DNA of 64,000 nucleotides from Methylomonas sp. (lineage in GTDB: Bacteria; Pseudomonadota; Gammaproteobacteria; Methylococcales; Methylomonadaceae): positions 196,324-260,323 of the forward strand of contig NZ_JALOBS010000003.1 of NCBI RefSeq assembly GCF_023228165.1. Reading direction: 5' to 3'. Under the pieces are notes generated by a model. It was not told the DNA's origin. It was given only the letters and a program-made list of their open reading frames with translations, and ran no database searches. Shown piece after piece: positions 17,846 through 26,530 of this stretch. Positions within the stretch are counted from its first letter, which is position 1; every line of letters begins with the position of its first letter. The position numbers and the translations under genes are program-made.

Positions 17846-18529
17846 TTATTTCAAACTCGAGATATAGTAAGCAACCGCTTTAATATCTTCGTCGGTCATT
17901 TTTTTTGCGATCATGTGCATCATGTTTTCAGGATTATTACTGCGAGCGCCGTTCTTAAAATCGGTCAGCGTTTTAATCACATAGTCCGCATGTTGCGAAT
18001 GCAAAGAAGGATAATCCGCAGGTTTATTGCCTTCGGCATAAGGGCCATGACAGGCCACGCAAGCCGATACTTCCCGGCTGATGTTACCGTTTCGATATAA
18101 ATCGCTACCTTGCGCGATCAAATTAGCCAGCTCGGCTTTCTTTTCGTCATCGGTTTTTGTCGGCTGCTCATCGTCTTCATCATCGTTTGCAGGCAAAGAC
18201 GGTGCGGGATTGGCCGAAATTTTTTGTGCGGCATAATAGGCGGCAATTTCCGTCATGCTTTTTTCGTCAAGCCCCATGGCCAAGGGCGCCATCATCGGTG
18301 CGATACGTTCGCCCTTTTTGAACGCCTTTAATTGCTTGACCAGATAGCCCTGGTGTTGGCCGGCAAGTTTTGGAAAGCCCGGCATCATGCTGTTGCCGTC
18401 TTCGCCATGACAACCCGCGCAAGATGCGGCTTTTTCCTTGCCTACGCCCGCTTTAGCCTGTGCATAAACGAAATTGGTACTGGTGGCAAGCGCCAAGGTA
18501 ATGGAAACAGTCAGCAGTTTTTTTATCAT
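17846..18529 (-). CDS. Di-haem cytochrome c4
   Basis: 227 residues from the ATG at 18529, preceded by CAGGGG and beginning a signal peptide (IKKLLTVSITLALATSTNFVYA). Two class I haem sites are seen, CAGCH at 37-41 and CVACH at 157-161, each followed by a fold with a later Met ligand (for example MMPGFPKL and ENMMHM). The two-domain layout is that of cytochrome c4, an electron carrier to terminal oxidases. An unusual acidic linker (PANDDEDDEQPTKTDDEKK) joins the haem domains. It leads the block with the maturation genes resB-ccsA-dsbA and is divergent from engB. Confidence 0.92.
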   Translation of the reverse strand: MIKKLLTVSITLALATSTNFVYAQAKAGVGKEKAASCAGCHGEDGNSMMPGFPKLAGQHQGYLVKQLKAFKKGERIAPMMAPLAMGLDEKSMTEIAAYYAAQKISANPAPSLPANDDEDDEQPTKTDDEKKAELANLIAQGSDLYRNGNISREVSACVACHGPYAEGNKPADYPSLHSQHADYVIKTLTDFKNGARSNNPENMMHMIAKKMTDEDIKAVAYYISSLK

Positions 18530-18639
18530 TATGGGCCCCTGTTCAGGAAGGTTAATCGACGACAAGCAGTCTTAAAAGCTCTGCCAGACGCTATAATGAC
18601 CGGATTCTAACCGATTTATAACCCTTAAGCGAGATAGCG

Positions 18640-19257
18640 ATGAATCCAATGTACCACCAGGCCAAATTCATCAACAGTGCGCCGAGGTTGCAAGATGCCC
18701 CCCCCGATCAAGGTATGGAGATCGCTTTTGCCGGGCGTTCGAATGCCGGTAAATCCAGCGCCATCAATACGTTGGTGCAACAGAATGCCCTGGCCAGAGT
18801 CAGTAAAACCCCGGGTCGTACCCAGTTGCTGAACTTTTTTGAAATCGATGCGCAACGTAAGTTGGTCGATTTGCCGGGCTACGGCTACGCTAAAGTGCCG
18901 GTGGCGGTTAAACGCGATTGGCAAAAAATGATGGAAAATTATCTAAAGAACCGCAAAGCCCTGTGTGGGATTGTGCTGGTGATGGACATCCGCCATCCCA
19001 TGACCGAATTCGACTGGCAAATGGTGGAATGGTGCGAGCATACCGGGCAACCTTTGCATATCTTGCTGACCAAGGCGGACAAATTAAAATTCGGTGCCGC
19101 CAAAAACACCTTATTGGCTGTGCAGCGGGAATTGAGTCAGGCGAGTATTGTAGTGACCTTGCAATTGTTTTCCGCTTTAAATAAAACCGGAATCGAAGAT
19201 ATTCACCAACTGCTGGACGAATGGTTTGGGTTTAATGCGGCTGAACAACCGGCTTAG
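18640..19257 (+). CDS. engB: Ribosome biogenesis GTPase EngB/YsxC
   Basis: 205 residues. All G motifs are present: GRSNAGKSSAIN (G1), TPGRTQLLNFF (G2), DLPGYGYAKV (G3), TKADKL (G4) and SALNKTG (G5). The family assists late assembly of the 50S subunit. Length and start (MNPMYHQAKFINSA) match the family. It converges with the MBL-fold gene and overlaps it tail-to-tail by four bases. In many proteobacteria engB lies next to a cytochrome c4 gene and polA, and the same neighbourhood is seen here. Confidence 0.96.
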   Translation: MNPMYHQAKFINSAPRLQDAPPDQGMEIAFAGRSNAGKSSAINTLVQQNALARVSKTPGRTQLLNFFEIDAQRKLVDLPGYGYAKVPVAVKRDWQKMMENYLKNRKALCGIVLVMDIRHPMTEFDWQMVEWCEHTGQPLHILLTKADKLKFGAAKNTLLAVQRELSQASIVVTLQLFSALNKTGIEDIHQLLDEWFGFNAAEQPA

Positions 19258-20147
19258 CGCAATATATGCTCGATGCCTTCCCGAGCCAGATAAACTTCAA
19301 AATCCACCGCGCCGGCTTTGGTCAGGACATTCTGAAAAATCGTTTCCAGTTCTCGGTCGTCGCGGGTCGGTTCGTGATGGGTCAGAAACAGTTTCTTAGC
19401 ATGTACCTGCCGGGCCAGTTCTAAGGCTCCTCCATAGGTATTGTGTCCCCAGCCGGCTTTTTTTGCGTATTCGGCGTCGGTATAGGAAGAGTCCACGATC
19501 AGCGCATCAACGCCCTGCATGGTAGCGTGAACTTCAAATAATTTGGCGTCGATAAATTGTTGATTGGACGCATAATCCGGATCATCGGCGGAATAGGGAT
19601 TGCTGGGCGTTTCGTAATCGCCGGTAAAAAACAACGAACTGCCATCGCTGTCCTCCAACCGATAGCCGAAATTCAACACCGGATGATTTAATACTATCGG
19701 GGTTATCGTGGTGCTGCCGATTTGAATGGGTTCGCCTGGCCTGAGGGTGTGGTAGTGAACCCTGGCTTTTACTTGCGCTTCTATGATGGGAAAGTAGCTG
19801 TATTGTAATTGCACGGTTAAAGCCCGTTCAATACCCAATTGGGTGACCGGATCCAAGCCGCCGTAGAGATGGATTTGATTTTGCGGGGACAGTAAAGGCA
19901 GGAAAAACGGCAGGCCTTGAATATGGTCCCAATGCGTATGGGTAATCACAATGTGGGCCACGATGGGCGATTGGCCCGACAAGGTTTGCGCCAGGGCAAA
20001 GATGCCGGTGCCGGCATCTAAAATCAACAGGTCGTTACTGGCGTTATTAACTTCTATACAAGTGGTGTTGCCGCCGTATTTGACTGTTCGGGGGCCAGGG
20101 GTTGGAATGGAGCCTCTGACACCCCAAAATTTAAATTTCATCGCCAT
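19254..20147 (-). CDS. MBL-fold metallo-hydrolase
   Basis: 297 residues. The metallo-beta-lactamase motif HTHWDHIQG is near residue 75, with later ligands in NHPVLNFGY, FTGDYE and LTHHEP. The opening MKFKFWGVRGSIPTPGP is typical of a subgroup of RNase Z/PhnP-like MBL hydrolases, often found near signalling genes. The substrate could be a cyclic phosphodiester or phosphonate-type ester, but this is not predictable. It is six bases after the HDOD gene on the same strand, making polA-HDOD-MBL a likely operon. Confidence 0.85.
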   Translation of the reverse strand: MAMKFKFWGVRGSIPTPGPRTVKYGGNTTCIEVNNASNDLLILDAGTGIFALAQTLSGQSPIVAHIVITHTHWDHIQGLPFFLPLLSPQNQIHLYGGLDPVTQLGIERALTVQLQYSYFPIIEAQVKARVHYHTLRPGEPIQIGSTTITPIVLNHPVLNFGYRLEDSDGSSLFFTGDYETPSNPYSADDPDYASNQQFIDAKLFEVHATMQGVDALIVDSSYTDAEYAKKAGWGHNTYGGALELARQVHAKKLFLTHHEPTRDDRELETIFQNVLTKAGAVDFEVYLAREGIEHILR

Positions 20148-20153
20148 GCCTAC

Positions 20154-20996
20154 CTAATCAATAAACGCCAGCGCTTCGTTTTTAATGGTTGATAAATCAC
20201 CAAGATCGATGATCAAATCCTCCAAATTCATGCCAAAAACGTGTGCAGTGTCGGGCGGTAACTCATCGACCACCGGGTTGCCGGCAAAACCGAACCCCAG
20301 CTTTTTACTGATTTGATTGGCGGCAAACAGACAATCGCCCAGTTGCGTATGCAGATGCTCGCTGTGGTGATGATCGATGGCCTCAACCAACTCATTGGCC
20401 AGTCCCCAGTGTTCGGCCAGTAACTTGCCGGCCTGGCTATGATCGGTACCTAAAATATCGAGCTCGGCTTGAAACAGGTTTATCTCCTGTTCTTTGGCGG
20501 TATCCAAAACCTGTTTGTAGGCAGTGGGTATAAATTCCGCGAACACGATTTTGCCGAAGTCGTGCAATAAACCGGCCACGAAATAATCGCTGCCTTGCAT
20601 GAGCGGGACCTTCAGGCGGTCGGCCAACAATTTGCACAGAGCCGCGGTGGTCAACGAATGCAATAAAAAAGCATGCGTATCGAAGCCGGCCTGATTTTTG
20701 GTAGGCAAAACACCGATGGCGGCAACCGACAGAGCCAGATTTTTAATGGTGTTGATACCCAGATGTACGACGGCGCGCTGGACGGAACTGATTTTTTGTG
20801 CCAAGCCATAGAACGGCGAGTTGATCACCTTCAGAATTTTTACTGTCATTAGCGGGTCGGATTCGATAACTTGGACGATTTCCCGGCCATCGGCATTCAG
20901 ATCGGCCGCCAACAGCAGCAAGCGTTGCACACTGCTGCGGAAGGCAGGCATTTTGTCGACGAATACTAAGAGTTGTTCTTCATCTAGGTTGGTCAA
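20154..20996 (-). CDS. HDOD domain signalling protein
   Basis: 280 residues. The HDOD core is recognised by PAFRSSVQRLLLLAADLNADGREIVQVIESDPLMT and KILKVINSPFYGLAQKISSVQRAVVHLG (quoted in parts), which are highly conserved in this HD-related non-catalytic family. HDFGK near residue 145 retains HD-like residues. HDOD proteins link to c-di-GMP and stress signalling as protein-protein modules. It stands alone, without CheY or GGDEF domains. It lies between polA (16 bp upstream) and the MBL gene (6 bp downstream). Confidence 0.88.
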   Translation of the reverse strand: MTNLDEEQLLVFVDKMPAFRSSVQRLLLLAADLNADGREIVQVIESDPLMTVKILKVINSPFYGLAQKISSVQRAVVHLGINTIKNLALSVAAIGVLPTKNQAGFDTHAFLLHSLTTAALCKLLADRLKVPLMQGSDYFVAGLLHDFGKIVFAEFIPTAYKQVLDTAKEQEINLFQAELDILGTDHSQAGKLLAEHWGLANELVEAIDHHHSEHLHTQLGDCLFAANQISKKLGFGFAGNPVVDELPPDTAHVFGMNLEDLIIDLGDLSTIKNEALAFID

Positions 20997-21011
20997 AATA
21001 TTATTCCCCGT

Positions 21012-23768
21012 TTAATGCGCTTGGTCCCAGTTCTCGCCGTAACCCACTTCCACCAGCAGCGGGACATGCAAATCGGCCGCGGCCGACATGAGGTCGCGAA
21101 TCTTGGCCATGCAATCGGCCAGTTGCGGCTCGGCCACTTCAAACACCAATTCATCGTGCACTTGCATGATCATTTTTAGATCGGCGCCGCTACCACGAAT
21201 CCATGCATCACAGGCAATCATGGCTAGTTTGATAATATCCGCGGCAGTGCCTTGCATGGGCGCGTTGATGGCGGTGCGCTCGGCATATTGGCGTTGCGCG
21301 GCATTGCGGGCATTGATGTCCGGCAAATACAAGCGGCGGCCGAAAATGGTTTCTACATAGCCCTGCTGTTTAGCCTGTTCGCGAATGTTATCCATATACT
21401 GTTTCACTCCGGGGTAGCGACTGAAGTATAGATCAATATAAGCTTGAGCCTGATTCCGCGACAAACCCAGTTGCTGAGCCAGACCGAAAGCCGACATGCC
21501 GTAGATCAAACCGAAGTTGATGGCCTTGGCGGAGCGGCGTAAATCATGGGTAACTTGATCCAGATCCACTTCGAATACTTCGGCGGCGGTAGCGCTGTGT
21601 ACATCCACCCCCTGCGAAAATGCCGCCAGTAGACCGGCATCGCCGGATAAATGCGCCATGATCCGCAATTCGATTTGCGAATAGTCGGCGGCGACGATTT
21701 TGTAACCCGGCGGAGCGATAAATGCCTGGCGTATTTTGCGACCTTCTTCGCTGCGGATCGGAATATTCTGCAAGTTGGGGTCGGACGACGACAAGCGTCC
21801 GGTGGCTGCTACCGCCTGGTGATAAGAGGTATGCACCCGGCCGGTACGGTGGTTGATCTGTTGCGGCAGTTTTTCGGTATAGGTGGATTTCAGCTTGCTC
21901 ATGCCGCGAAATTCCAGGATCAGCTTGGGCAAGGCATAATCCAGCGCCAGTTCCTGCAATACCGATTCGTCGGTAGACGGCTGGCCTTTGGGGGTTTTTT
22001 TCAGTACCGGTAAATTTAGACGGTCGTACAAGATCTCCTGAATTTGTTTCGGCGAGCCCAAATTAAACGCCGAGCCGGCCAGATCATGAGCCTGCTGCTC
22101 TATGCCTGCCATGCGACTGGCCAATTCCAGGCTTTGCTGATCCAGCATGGCGTTATCGATCAAAACCCCGTTGGCCTCGATGCGTACCAGCACATCGATC
22201 AGCGGAATTTCAATTTCCCGGTACAAATCCCATAAACGCGGCTGCTGTTGCAATTGGGCCGACAGGGTTTGATGTAAGCGCAGGGTGATATCGGCATCCT
22301 CCGCCGCGTATTGGCCGGCCTGTTCGATCGGTACTTCCTGAAAGCCGATCTGTTTGGCGCCCTTGCCCGCCACATCTGCATAATGAATGGTTTCGACACT
22401 CAGATAATGCTTGGCCAGATCGTCCATATTATGTTTGCTGGCCGTGCTGTTTAAAACATAAGACTCCAGCATGGTGTCGTGCTGGATGCCGCGCAGGCTG
22501 ATGCCGTGGTTAGCCAGCACGTGGGCATCGTATTTCAGGTTTTGACCCAGTTTGGGTTTGTCAGGGTCTTCCAGCAGCGGCCGTAAAGCGTCGAGCACGG
22601 TCTGTCTGTCCAGTTGAGTCGGCACCTCCGGATAATCGTGTGCCAACGGTACATAGGCCGCCTGCCCGGCGGTTACCGCAAACGAGACGCCGACGATCTC
22701 CGCGTCGCTGTAATTCAGACTGGTGGTTTCGGTATCGAAAGCAAACAATTCGGCTTGTTGAAGTGTTGCCAGCCAGCCGTCGAAATCGGTCTGGCTGAGC
22801 AGGGTTTGATAATCGCGGCTTAATGCGGAAGCCGGCTCCTGCTCCGTTGAGGAAGCAGGGTAAGAAGTTTTTTTCTCACTCTCTCCGGCTGTAGAGGGGG
22901 GTGAGCCATTGCCATTCAACGTCTTCAACCAGCTGTTGAAACCCAGGCTGCCCAGTTGCTGTTTCAAGGCGGCGATATCCGGTTCCCGGCGTTTCAAATC
23001 GGCCAGGCTGTAATGCAACGCCACATCGCATTTGATGGTGGTCAATTCCTGCGACAGCGGCAGTTGCGGCAAGGCCTCGCGCAAATTGTCGCCGATCTTG
23101 CCTTTGATTTCGTCGGCATGCGCGACCAGGTTGTCCAGCGTGCCGTATTGTTGCAGCCATTTGGCGGCGGTTTTCGGGCCGACCTTGGGCACGCCGGGAA
23201 TGTTATCCACCGCATCACCCATCAGGGCCAGATAATCGATGATTTGCTCCGGTCTGACGCCGAATTTTTCCTCCACCCCGGCAATATCCATGCGGGTATT
23301 GGTCATGGAGTTTTCCAGCGTGATCTGTTCGGTAACCAGTTGCGCCATGTCCTTGTCGCCGGTGGAAATCACCACTTCAAAGCCTTGGCGGGCGGCATTT
23401 TGCGCCAGACTGCCCAGCACATCGTCGGCTTCCACGCCATGTTCGATAATTAACGGTAAACCCAGCGAGCGGATCAGCTCGTGCAAGGGTTGAATCTGTA
23501 CCCGCAAATCGTCGGGCATCGGCGGCCGGTGCGCCTTGTATTGATCGTATAAATCGTGCCGAAACGTCTTGCCGGGCGCATCGAACACCACCGTGACATA
23601 GGGGGTGTCGTAGTCGTTGAGCAGTTTGCGCAGCATGTTGGAGACGCCGTAAACGGCATTGGTCGGCAGGCCCTGGGCATTGCTTAAGGGCGGCACGGCA
23701 TGGAAGGCGCGGAATAAAAACGACGAGCCGTCGACCAGAATCAGTTTGTTTGCGGAATGTTCGGACAT
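21012..23768 (-). CDS. polA: DNA polymerase I
   Basis: 918 residues from the ATG at 23768 (MSEHSANKLILVDGSSFLFRAF); the frame runs on to 23831 but without family homology. An N-terminal 5' nuclease domain (~1-300, VVFDAPGKTFRHDLYDQYKAHR) is followed by a 3'-5' exonuclease domain with intact acidic residues in FAFDTETTSL and YAAEDADITLRL, so proofreading is retained. The C-terminal polymerase A domain has DYSQIELRIMAHLSGD and MQVHDELVFEV. Function is Okazaki fragment processing and repair synthesis. Length is normal for the proteobacterial enzyme (~930). It is the first gene of a likely polA-HDOD-MBL operon. Confidence 0.97.
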   Translation of the reverse strand: MSEHSANKLILVDGSSFLFRAFHAVPPLSNAQGLPTNAVYGVSNMLRKLLNDYDTPYVTVVFDAPGKTFRHDLYDQYKAHRPPMPDDLRVQIQPLHELIRSLGLPLIIEHGVEADDVLGSLAQNAARQGFEVVISTGDKDMAQLVTEQITLENSMTNTRMDIAGVEEKFGVRPEQIIDYLALMGDAVDNIPGVPKVGPKTAAKWLQQYGTLDNLVAHADEIKGKIGDNLREALPQLPLSQELTTIKCDVALHYSLADLKRREPDIAALKQQLGSLGFNSWLKTLNGNGSPPSTAGESEKKTSYPASSTEQEPASALSRDYQTLLSQTDFDGWLATLQQAELFAFDTETTSLNYSDAEIVGVSFAVTAGQAAYVPLAHDYPEVPTQLDRQTVLDALRPLLEDPDKPKLGQNLKYDAHVLANHGISLRGIQHDTMLESYVLNSTASKHNMDDLAKHYLSVETIHYADVAGKGAKQIGFQEVPIEQAGQYAAEDADITLRLHQTLSAQLQQQPRLWDLYREIEIPLIDVLVRIEANGVLIDNAMLDQQSLELASRMAGIEQQAHDLAGSAFNLGSPKQIQEILYDRLNLPVLKKTPKGQPSTDESVLQELALDYALPKLILEFRGMSKLKSTYTEKLPQQINHRTGRVHTSYHQAVAATGRLSSSDPNLQNIPIRSEEGRKIRQAFIAPPGYKIVAADYSQIELRIMAHLSGDAGLLAAFSQGVDVHSATAAEVFEVDLDQVTHDLRRSAKAINFGLIYGMSAFGLAQQLGLSRNQAQAYIDLYFSRYPGVKQYMDNIREQAKQQGYVETIFGRRLYLPDINARNAAQRQYAERTAINAPMQGTAADIIKLAMIACDAWIRGSGADLKMIMQVHDELVFEVAEPQLADCMAKIRDLMSAAADLHVPLLVEVGYGENWDQAH

Positions 23769-23974
23769 GCGGGTTGCGGCATAATGTTCAAATCGGCAAC
23801 GATACAGTTCGAGCCCGGTAGCTGCAAGCAAAGAATGGCTTTTGCAAACAATGCTACGGTTAAAGTTTTGTTGATGCCATGTTGGTCATGAGCTTAAAAA
23901 TAACCCGCATAAAATGGTTTGCCGTGATGAACAGCCCCATTGTATTGCCGGCATGCCGTCCGAGTCCGGAGCCT

Positions 23975-24046
23975 GTAGGTCAGGGTGCGCGAAGCGTTCC
24001 CTGACAAAATCGGAGTTCGCGGCTTAAAATGTCACGTAACCTACCT
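23975..24046 (+). repeat. REP/BIME-like element, copy A (degenerate right half)
   Basis: GTAG at 23975-23978 is followed by a hairpin of GTCAGGG (23979-23985) and CCCTGAC (23999-24005) with an inner CGC/GCG stem. A spacer then leads to GTCACGTAAC at 24031, but the inner stem and ACGTGAC arm of the second hairpin are missing; the sequence runs straight into CTACC. This looks like a copy that lost most of its second hairpin. Confidence 0.8.
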
Positions 24047-24060
24047 AGCTTATGACACCT

Positions 24061-24501
24061 TTATTCATTGCTATAAAGGTATTTTGCGCCATTAGTGAAT
24101 TGTTCTTGTTCGTCTGCCGTGAGACGTTCCCAATGTTTCTGACAGGTGAAGTTTGCAATTGCAAGACCCAACTTATAGCGGGTACTTGCTTTCGTGGCTC
24201 TATCCAGCAAGGTGATCTGGTTTCGCGACGGATGACGGAAGCCGATACTGGGCGCTTGCTCCAGCATGGCGCCATTCACATTCTCGATGGTGTAGTCGTC
24301 GGCGTTCCGCAACACTTCTCTGCCGACGTTAGGACTATTACTTTTACCGAACGTCCCGTCAAACCAGTTTTGAGTAATATGTCCGAAGGTTATCGTCCCA
24401 TTTGGTTCAACCCGCTTAAAATACACCGTCGGTTTTTGGTCAACGTCTCCCGTATACCCGATTATGTTTTCCGGAATGTAAAAATCTGCTTCAAACGCCA
24501 T
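24061..24501 (-). CDS. Unknown 146-residue protein bracketed by REP elements
   Basis: No family recognised. The chain starts MAFEADFYIPENIIGYTGD and has no signal peptide, membrane helix or cysteine cluster; its one Cys is in the C-terminal FTCQKHWERLTADEQEQF. Predicted mixed beta/alpha. The C-terminal part resembles a small Trp/Glu-rich helical tail. The stop codon lies 14 bases from REP copy A and the gene is followed on its other side by copy B at 24647, so the gene sits alone between two elements. The open frame and plausible codon use support a real gene, but there is no homology evidence. Confidence 0.5.
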   Translation of the reverse strand: MAFEADFYIPENIIGYTGDVDQKPTVYFKRVEPNGTITFGHITQNWFDGTFGKSNSPNVGREVLRNADDYTIENVNGAMLEQAPSIGFRHPSRNQITLLDRATKASTRYKLGLAIANFTCQKHWERLTADEQEQFTNGAKYLYSNE

Positions 24502-24646
24502 CTTTTCTCTCCCACTTGTTGGTCAGCTATAGCTTAAAATGCTTGAACGCTGGTTAAGAACTTCCTCGGTCTGTTGCCCTTCGGCTCACAATGCGATGAT
24601 ATCGGAAAAATCACAGCTGTCACCTGGATTTTTAGGCGCACAGACG

Positions 24647-24737
24647 GTAGGCCAGGGTGCGCGGAGCGTTCCCTGACAAAATCGAAGTTCATGGCTATAA
24701 ATGTCACGTAACCGCTAACCGCGGCAACGTGACCTAC
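24647..24737 (+). repeat. REP/BIME-like element, copy B
   Basis: GTAG at 24647-24650, hairpin 1 with arms GCCAGGG and CCCTGAC (24671-24677, one mismatch), and hairpin 2 with arms GTCACGT and ACGTGAC (24727-24733), closed by CTAC at 24734-24737. The inner stem of hairpin 2 is CCGC/GCGG. GTAG on each strand sits at the foot of each hairpin. Confidence 0.85.
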
Positions 24738-24795
24738 CGGGCTGGTTCGAAAGAGTACCCTCATGTATGCCATCCCGCGCACTCATAATGACCGC

Positions 24796-25383
24796 TTATT
24801 CGTCCGCATCCCCCAGCTTGCGCTTGATAGTGATGGCACCGCGAATATCGCCGACTCGGTAGCCGACCGCTTGATCTTGCGGATATTCCCTGGCTAACAT
24901 TGTTTTGACTTCGGAGGTCATGTCAGCCGGCTGGCCGTGGCATTGCAGGCACATGGGCTGGGTCGGTATGGCTTTCAGATAGCGAAACCAGCGGCCATCG
25001 GCCTGTTCGATCACCTCGCTGATCTCCGTCGGCGCGGTGCCTTGCGTCTGTTGTCGGTCGAATTTTTCCAACATGTTACGCTCCCAGGCATCGGGGCTGC
25101 CCAGCGTCTGATTGCGGGTTTTCAACGATACCCGGCTGACCAGAAAACCGTCCCGGGAATATTCCGCCGCCAGGGCCGGCGCGACCAGTTTGCAAACGCC
25201 GATCGCCCCGGCCGGACCGGCGCTTGCCAATTGACTTTTCAAAGTGCCGCCTAAACGCTGCATGAACGTCTGCGCAATCCGGCGGCTTTGTTGTAAATAG
25301 TCCGAATTATCGGCGGCAACAGCCAGCACCGGCGCCGCAACGAACAACAACGGTAACAAACGACAGGTAAACTTTGATTTCAT
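24796..25383 (-). CDS. Periplasmic DUF3365 (Tll0287-like) haem-binding protein
   Basis: 195 residues. A signal peptide (KSKFTCRLLPLLFVAAPVLAVAA) leads a DUF3365 domain with GAIGVCKLVAPALAAEYS and SLKTRNQTLGSPDAWE, both typical of the family. A single c-type haem site CLQCH lies near residue 148 in PTQPMCLQCHG. The family is proposed to act as redox or ligand sensors, free or fused to signalling domains; this one is free-standing in the periplasm. It is divergent from hemF across ~100 bp, so haem-related co-regulation is conceivable but not shown. Confidence 0.85.
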   Translation of the reverse strand: MKSKFTCRLLPLLFVAAPVLAVAADNSDYLQQSRRIAQTFMQRLGGTLKSQLASAGPAGAIGVCKLVAPALAAEYSRDGFLVSRVSLKTRNQTLGSPDAWERNMLEKFDRQQTQGTAPTEISEVIEQADGRWFRYLKAIPTQPMCLQCHGQPADMTSEVKTMLAREYPQDQAVGYRVGDIRGAITIKRKLGDADE

Positions 25384-25483
25384 GGCCTTCTCCTCACCCT
25401 GATGGCGCTAAAATTTGCGCAAGCCCTGCAAAAGCTGTTAGTTTCGCCCGCTTAGACGATCACCGACAATACCCAGCCTTATC

Positions 25484-26398
25484 ATGACCGAAAACGATAT
25501 TACCCAAGTCAAACATTATTTGCTGAATTTGCAAGATCAAATTTGCGCAGCATTGGAAACGGCAGAACCCAAGGCGCGCTTCGTGGAGGATGCCTGGCGG
25601 CGCGAAGAAGGCGGAGGCGGGCGCACGCGGGTGTTGGCGAATGGCGAGGTGATCGAGCAGGGCGGTGTGAATTTTTCCCATGTTTCCGGCTTCAGCTTAC
25701 CGCCTTCGGCGACCGCTAAACGCCCGGAATTGGCCAATCGCCAATACGAAGCCATGGGGGTGTCATTAGTGATTCACCCTCGCAACCCTTATGTGCCCAC
25801 CTCGCATGCCAATGTGCGGTTTTTCGTCGCCAGAAAAGACGCCGAACCCACCATCTGGTGGTTCGGCGGCGGTTTTGATTTAACGCCGTTTTATCCGTTC
25901 CGGGAAGACGTGGTGCATTGGCACCGGACCGCCCGCGAGGCTTGCCAGCCTTTCGGCGCGGACGTATATGACCGCTATAAAAAATGGTGCGACGAGTATT
26001 TTTTCCTGAAACATCGCGGCGAAACTCGCGGTGTCGGTGGTCTGTTTTTCGACGACTTGAGCGAGCCGGATTTCGCCTCGGCATTCGGTTTCATGCAAAG
26101 TGTCGGCAATCACTACATTCCGGCTTATTTGCCGATTGTGCAAAAGCGCAAAAATACTGCATACGGGGAAAGGGAACGCAATTTTCAGCTGTATCGGCGT
26201 GGCCGCTATGCCGAATTCAATCTGGTCTATGACCGGGGCACCTTATTCGGTTTGCAATCGGGCGGCAGAACCGAATCGATTTTAATGTCCATGCCGCCGG
26301 TCGCTCACTGGCAGTATAATTGGCAACCGGAGCCGGGCAGCCCGGAAGCGGAACTTTACGACAGCTATTTGAAACCGCAAAATTGGTTGAACATGTAA
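25484..26398 (+). CDS. hemF: Oxygen-dependent coproporphyrinogen III oxidase
   Basis: 304 residues. Strong family blocks are VNFSHVSG, GVSLVIHPRNPYVPTSHANVRFF, WWFGGGFDLTPFYP and NLVYDRGTLFGLQSGGRTESILMS (quoted in parts). It decarboxylates coproporphyrinogen III to protoporphyrinogen IX in haem synthesis and needs O2, fitting an aerobe. Start and length match the family. It is apparently monocistronic; the next gene starts 132 bp downstream with its own ribosome site. Confidence 0.97.
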   Translation: MTENDITQVKHYLLNLQDQICAALETAEPKARFVEDAWRREEGGGGRTRVLANGEVIEQGGVNFSHVSGFSLPPSATAKRPELANRQYEAMGVSLVIHPRNPYVPTSHANVRFFVARKDAEPTIWWFGGGFDLTPFYPFREDVVHWHRTAREACQPFGADVYDRYKKWCDEYFFLKHRGETRGVGGLFFDDLSEPDFASAFGFMQSVGNHYIPAYLPIVQKRKNTAYGERERNFQLYRRGRYAEFNLVYDRGTLFGLQSGGRTESILMSMPPVAHWQYNWQPEPGSPEAELYDSYLKPQNWLNM

Positions 26399-26530
26399 TG
26401 GCGCAGCATGGGCCGGCGCGGTGCGGCCATTAGCTAGCAAAAAGGGCCAAGGAAAAGGCCGGCATAAAAATTATTAAAACCAGCGGAGCCCGCCGTTCAA
26501 GAGCAGGGCCAGCAATGCAGAGGGATAACC

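Noticed and set aside
24534..24782. 82-residue minus-strand open frame
   Set aside because: It runs through REP copy B and has no ribosome site or recognisable product; it is an artefact of the repeat.
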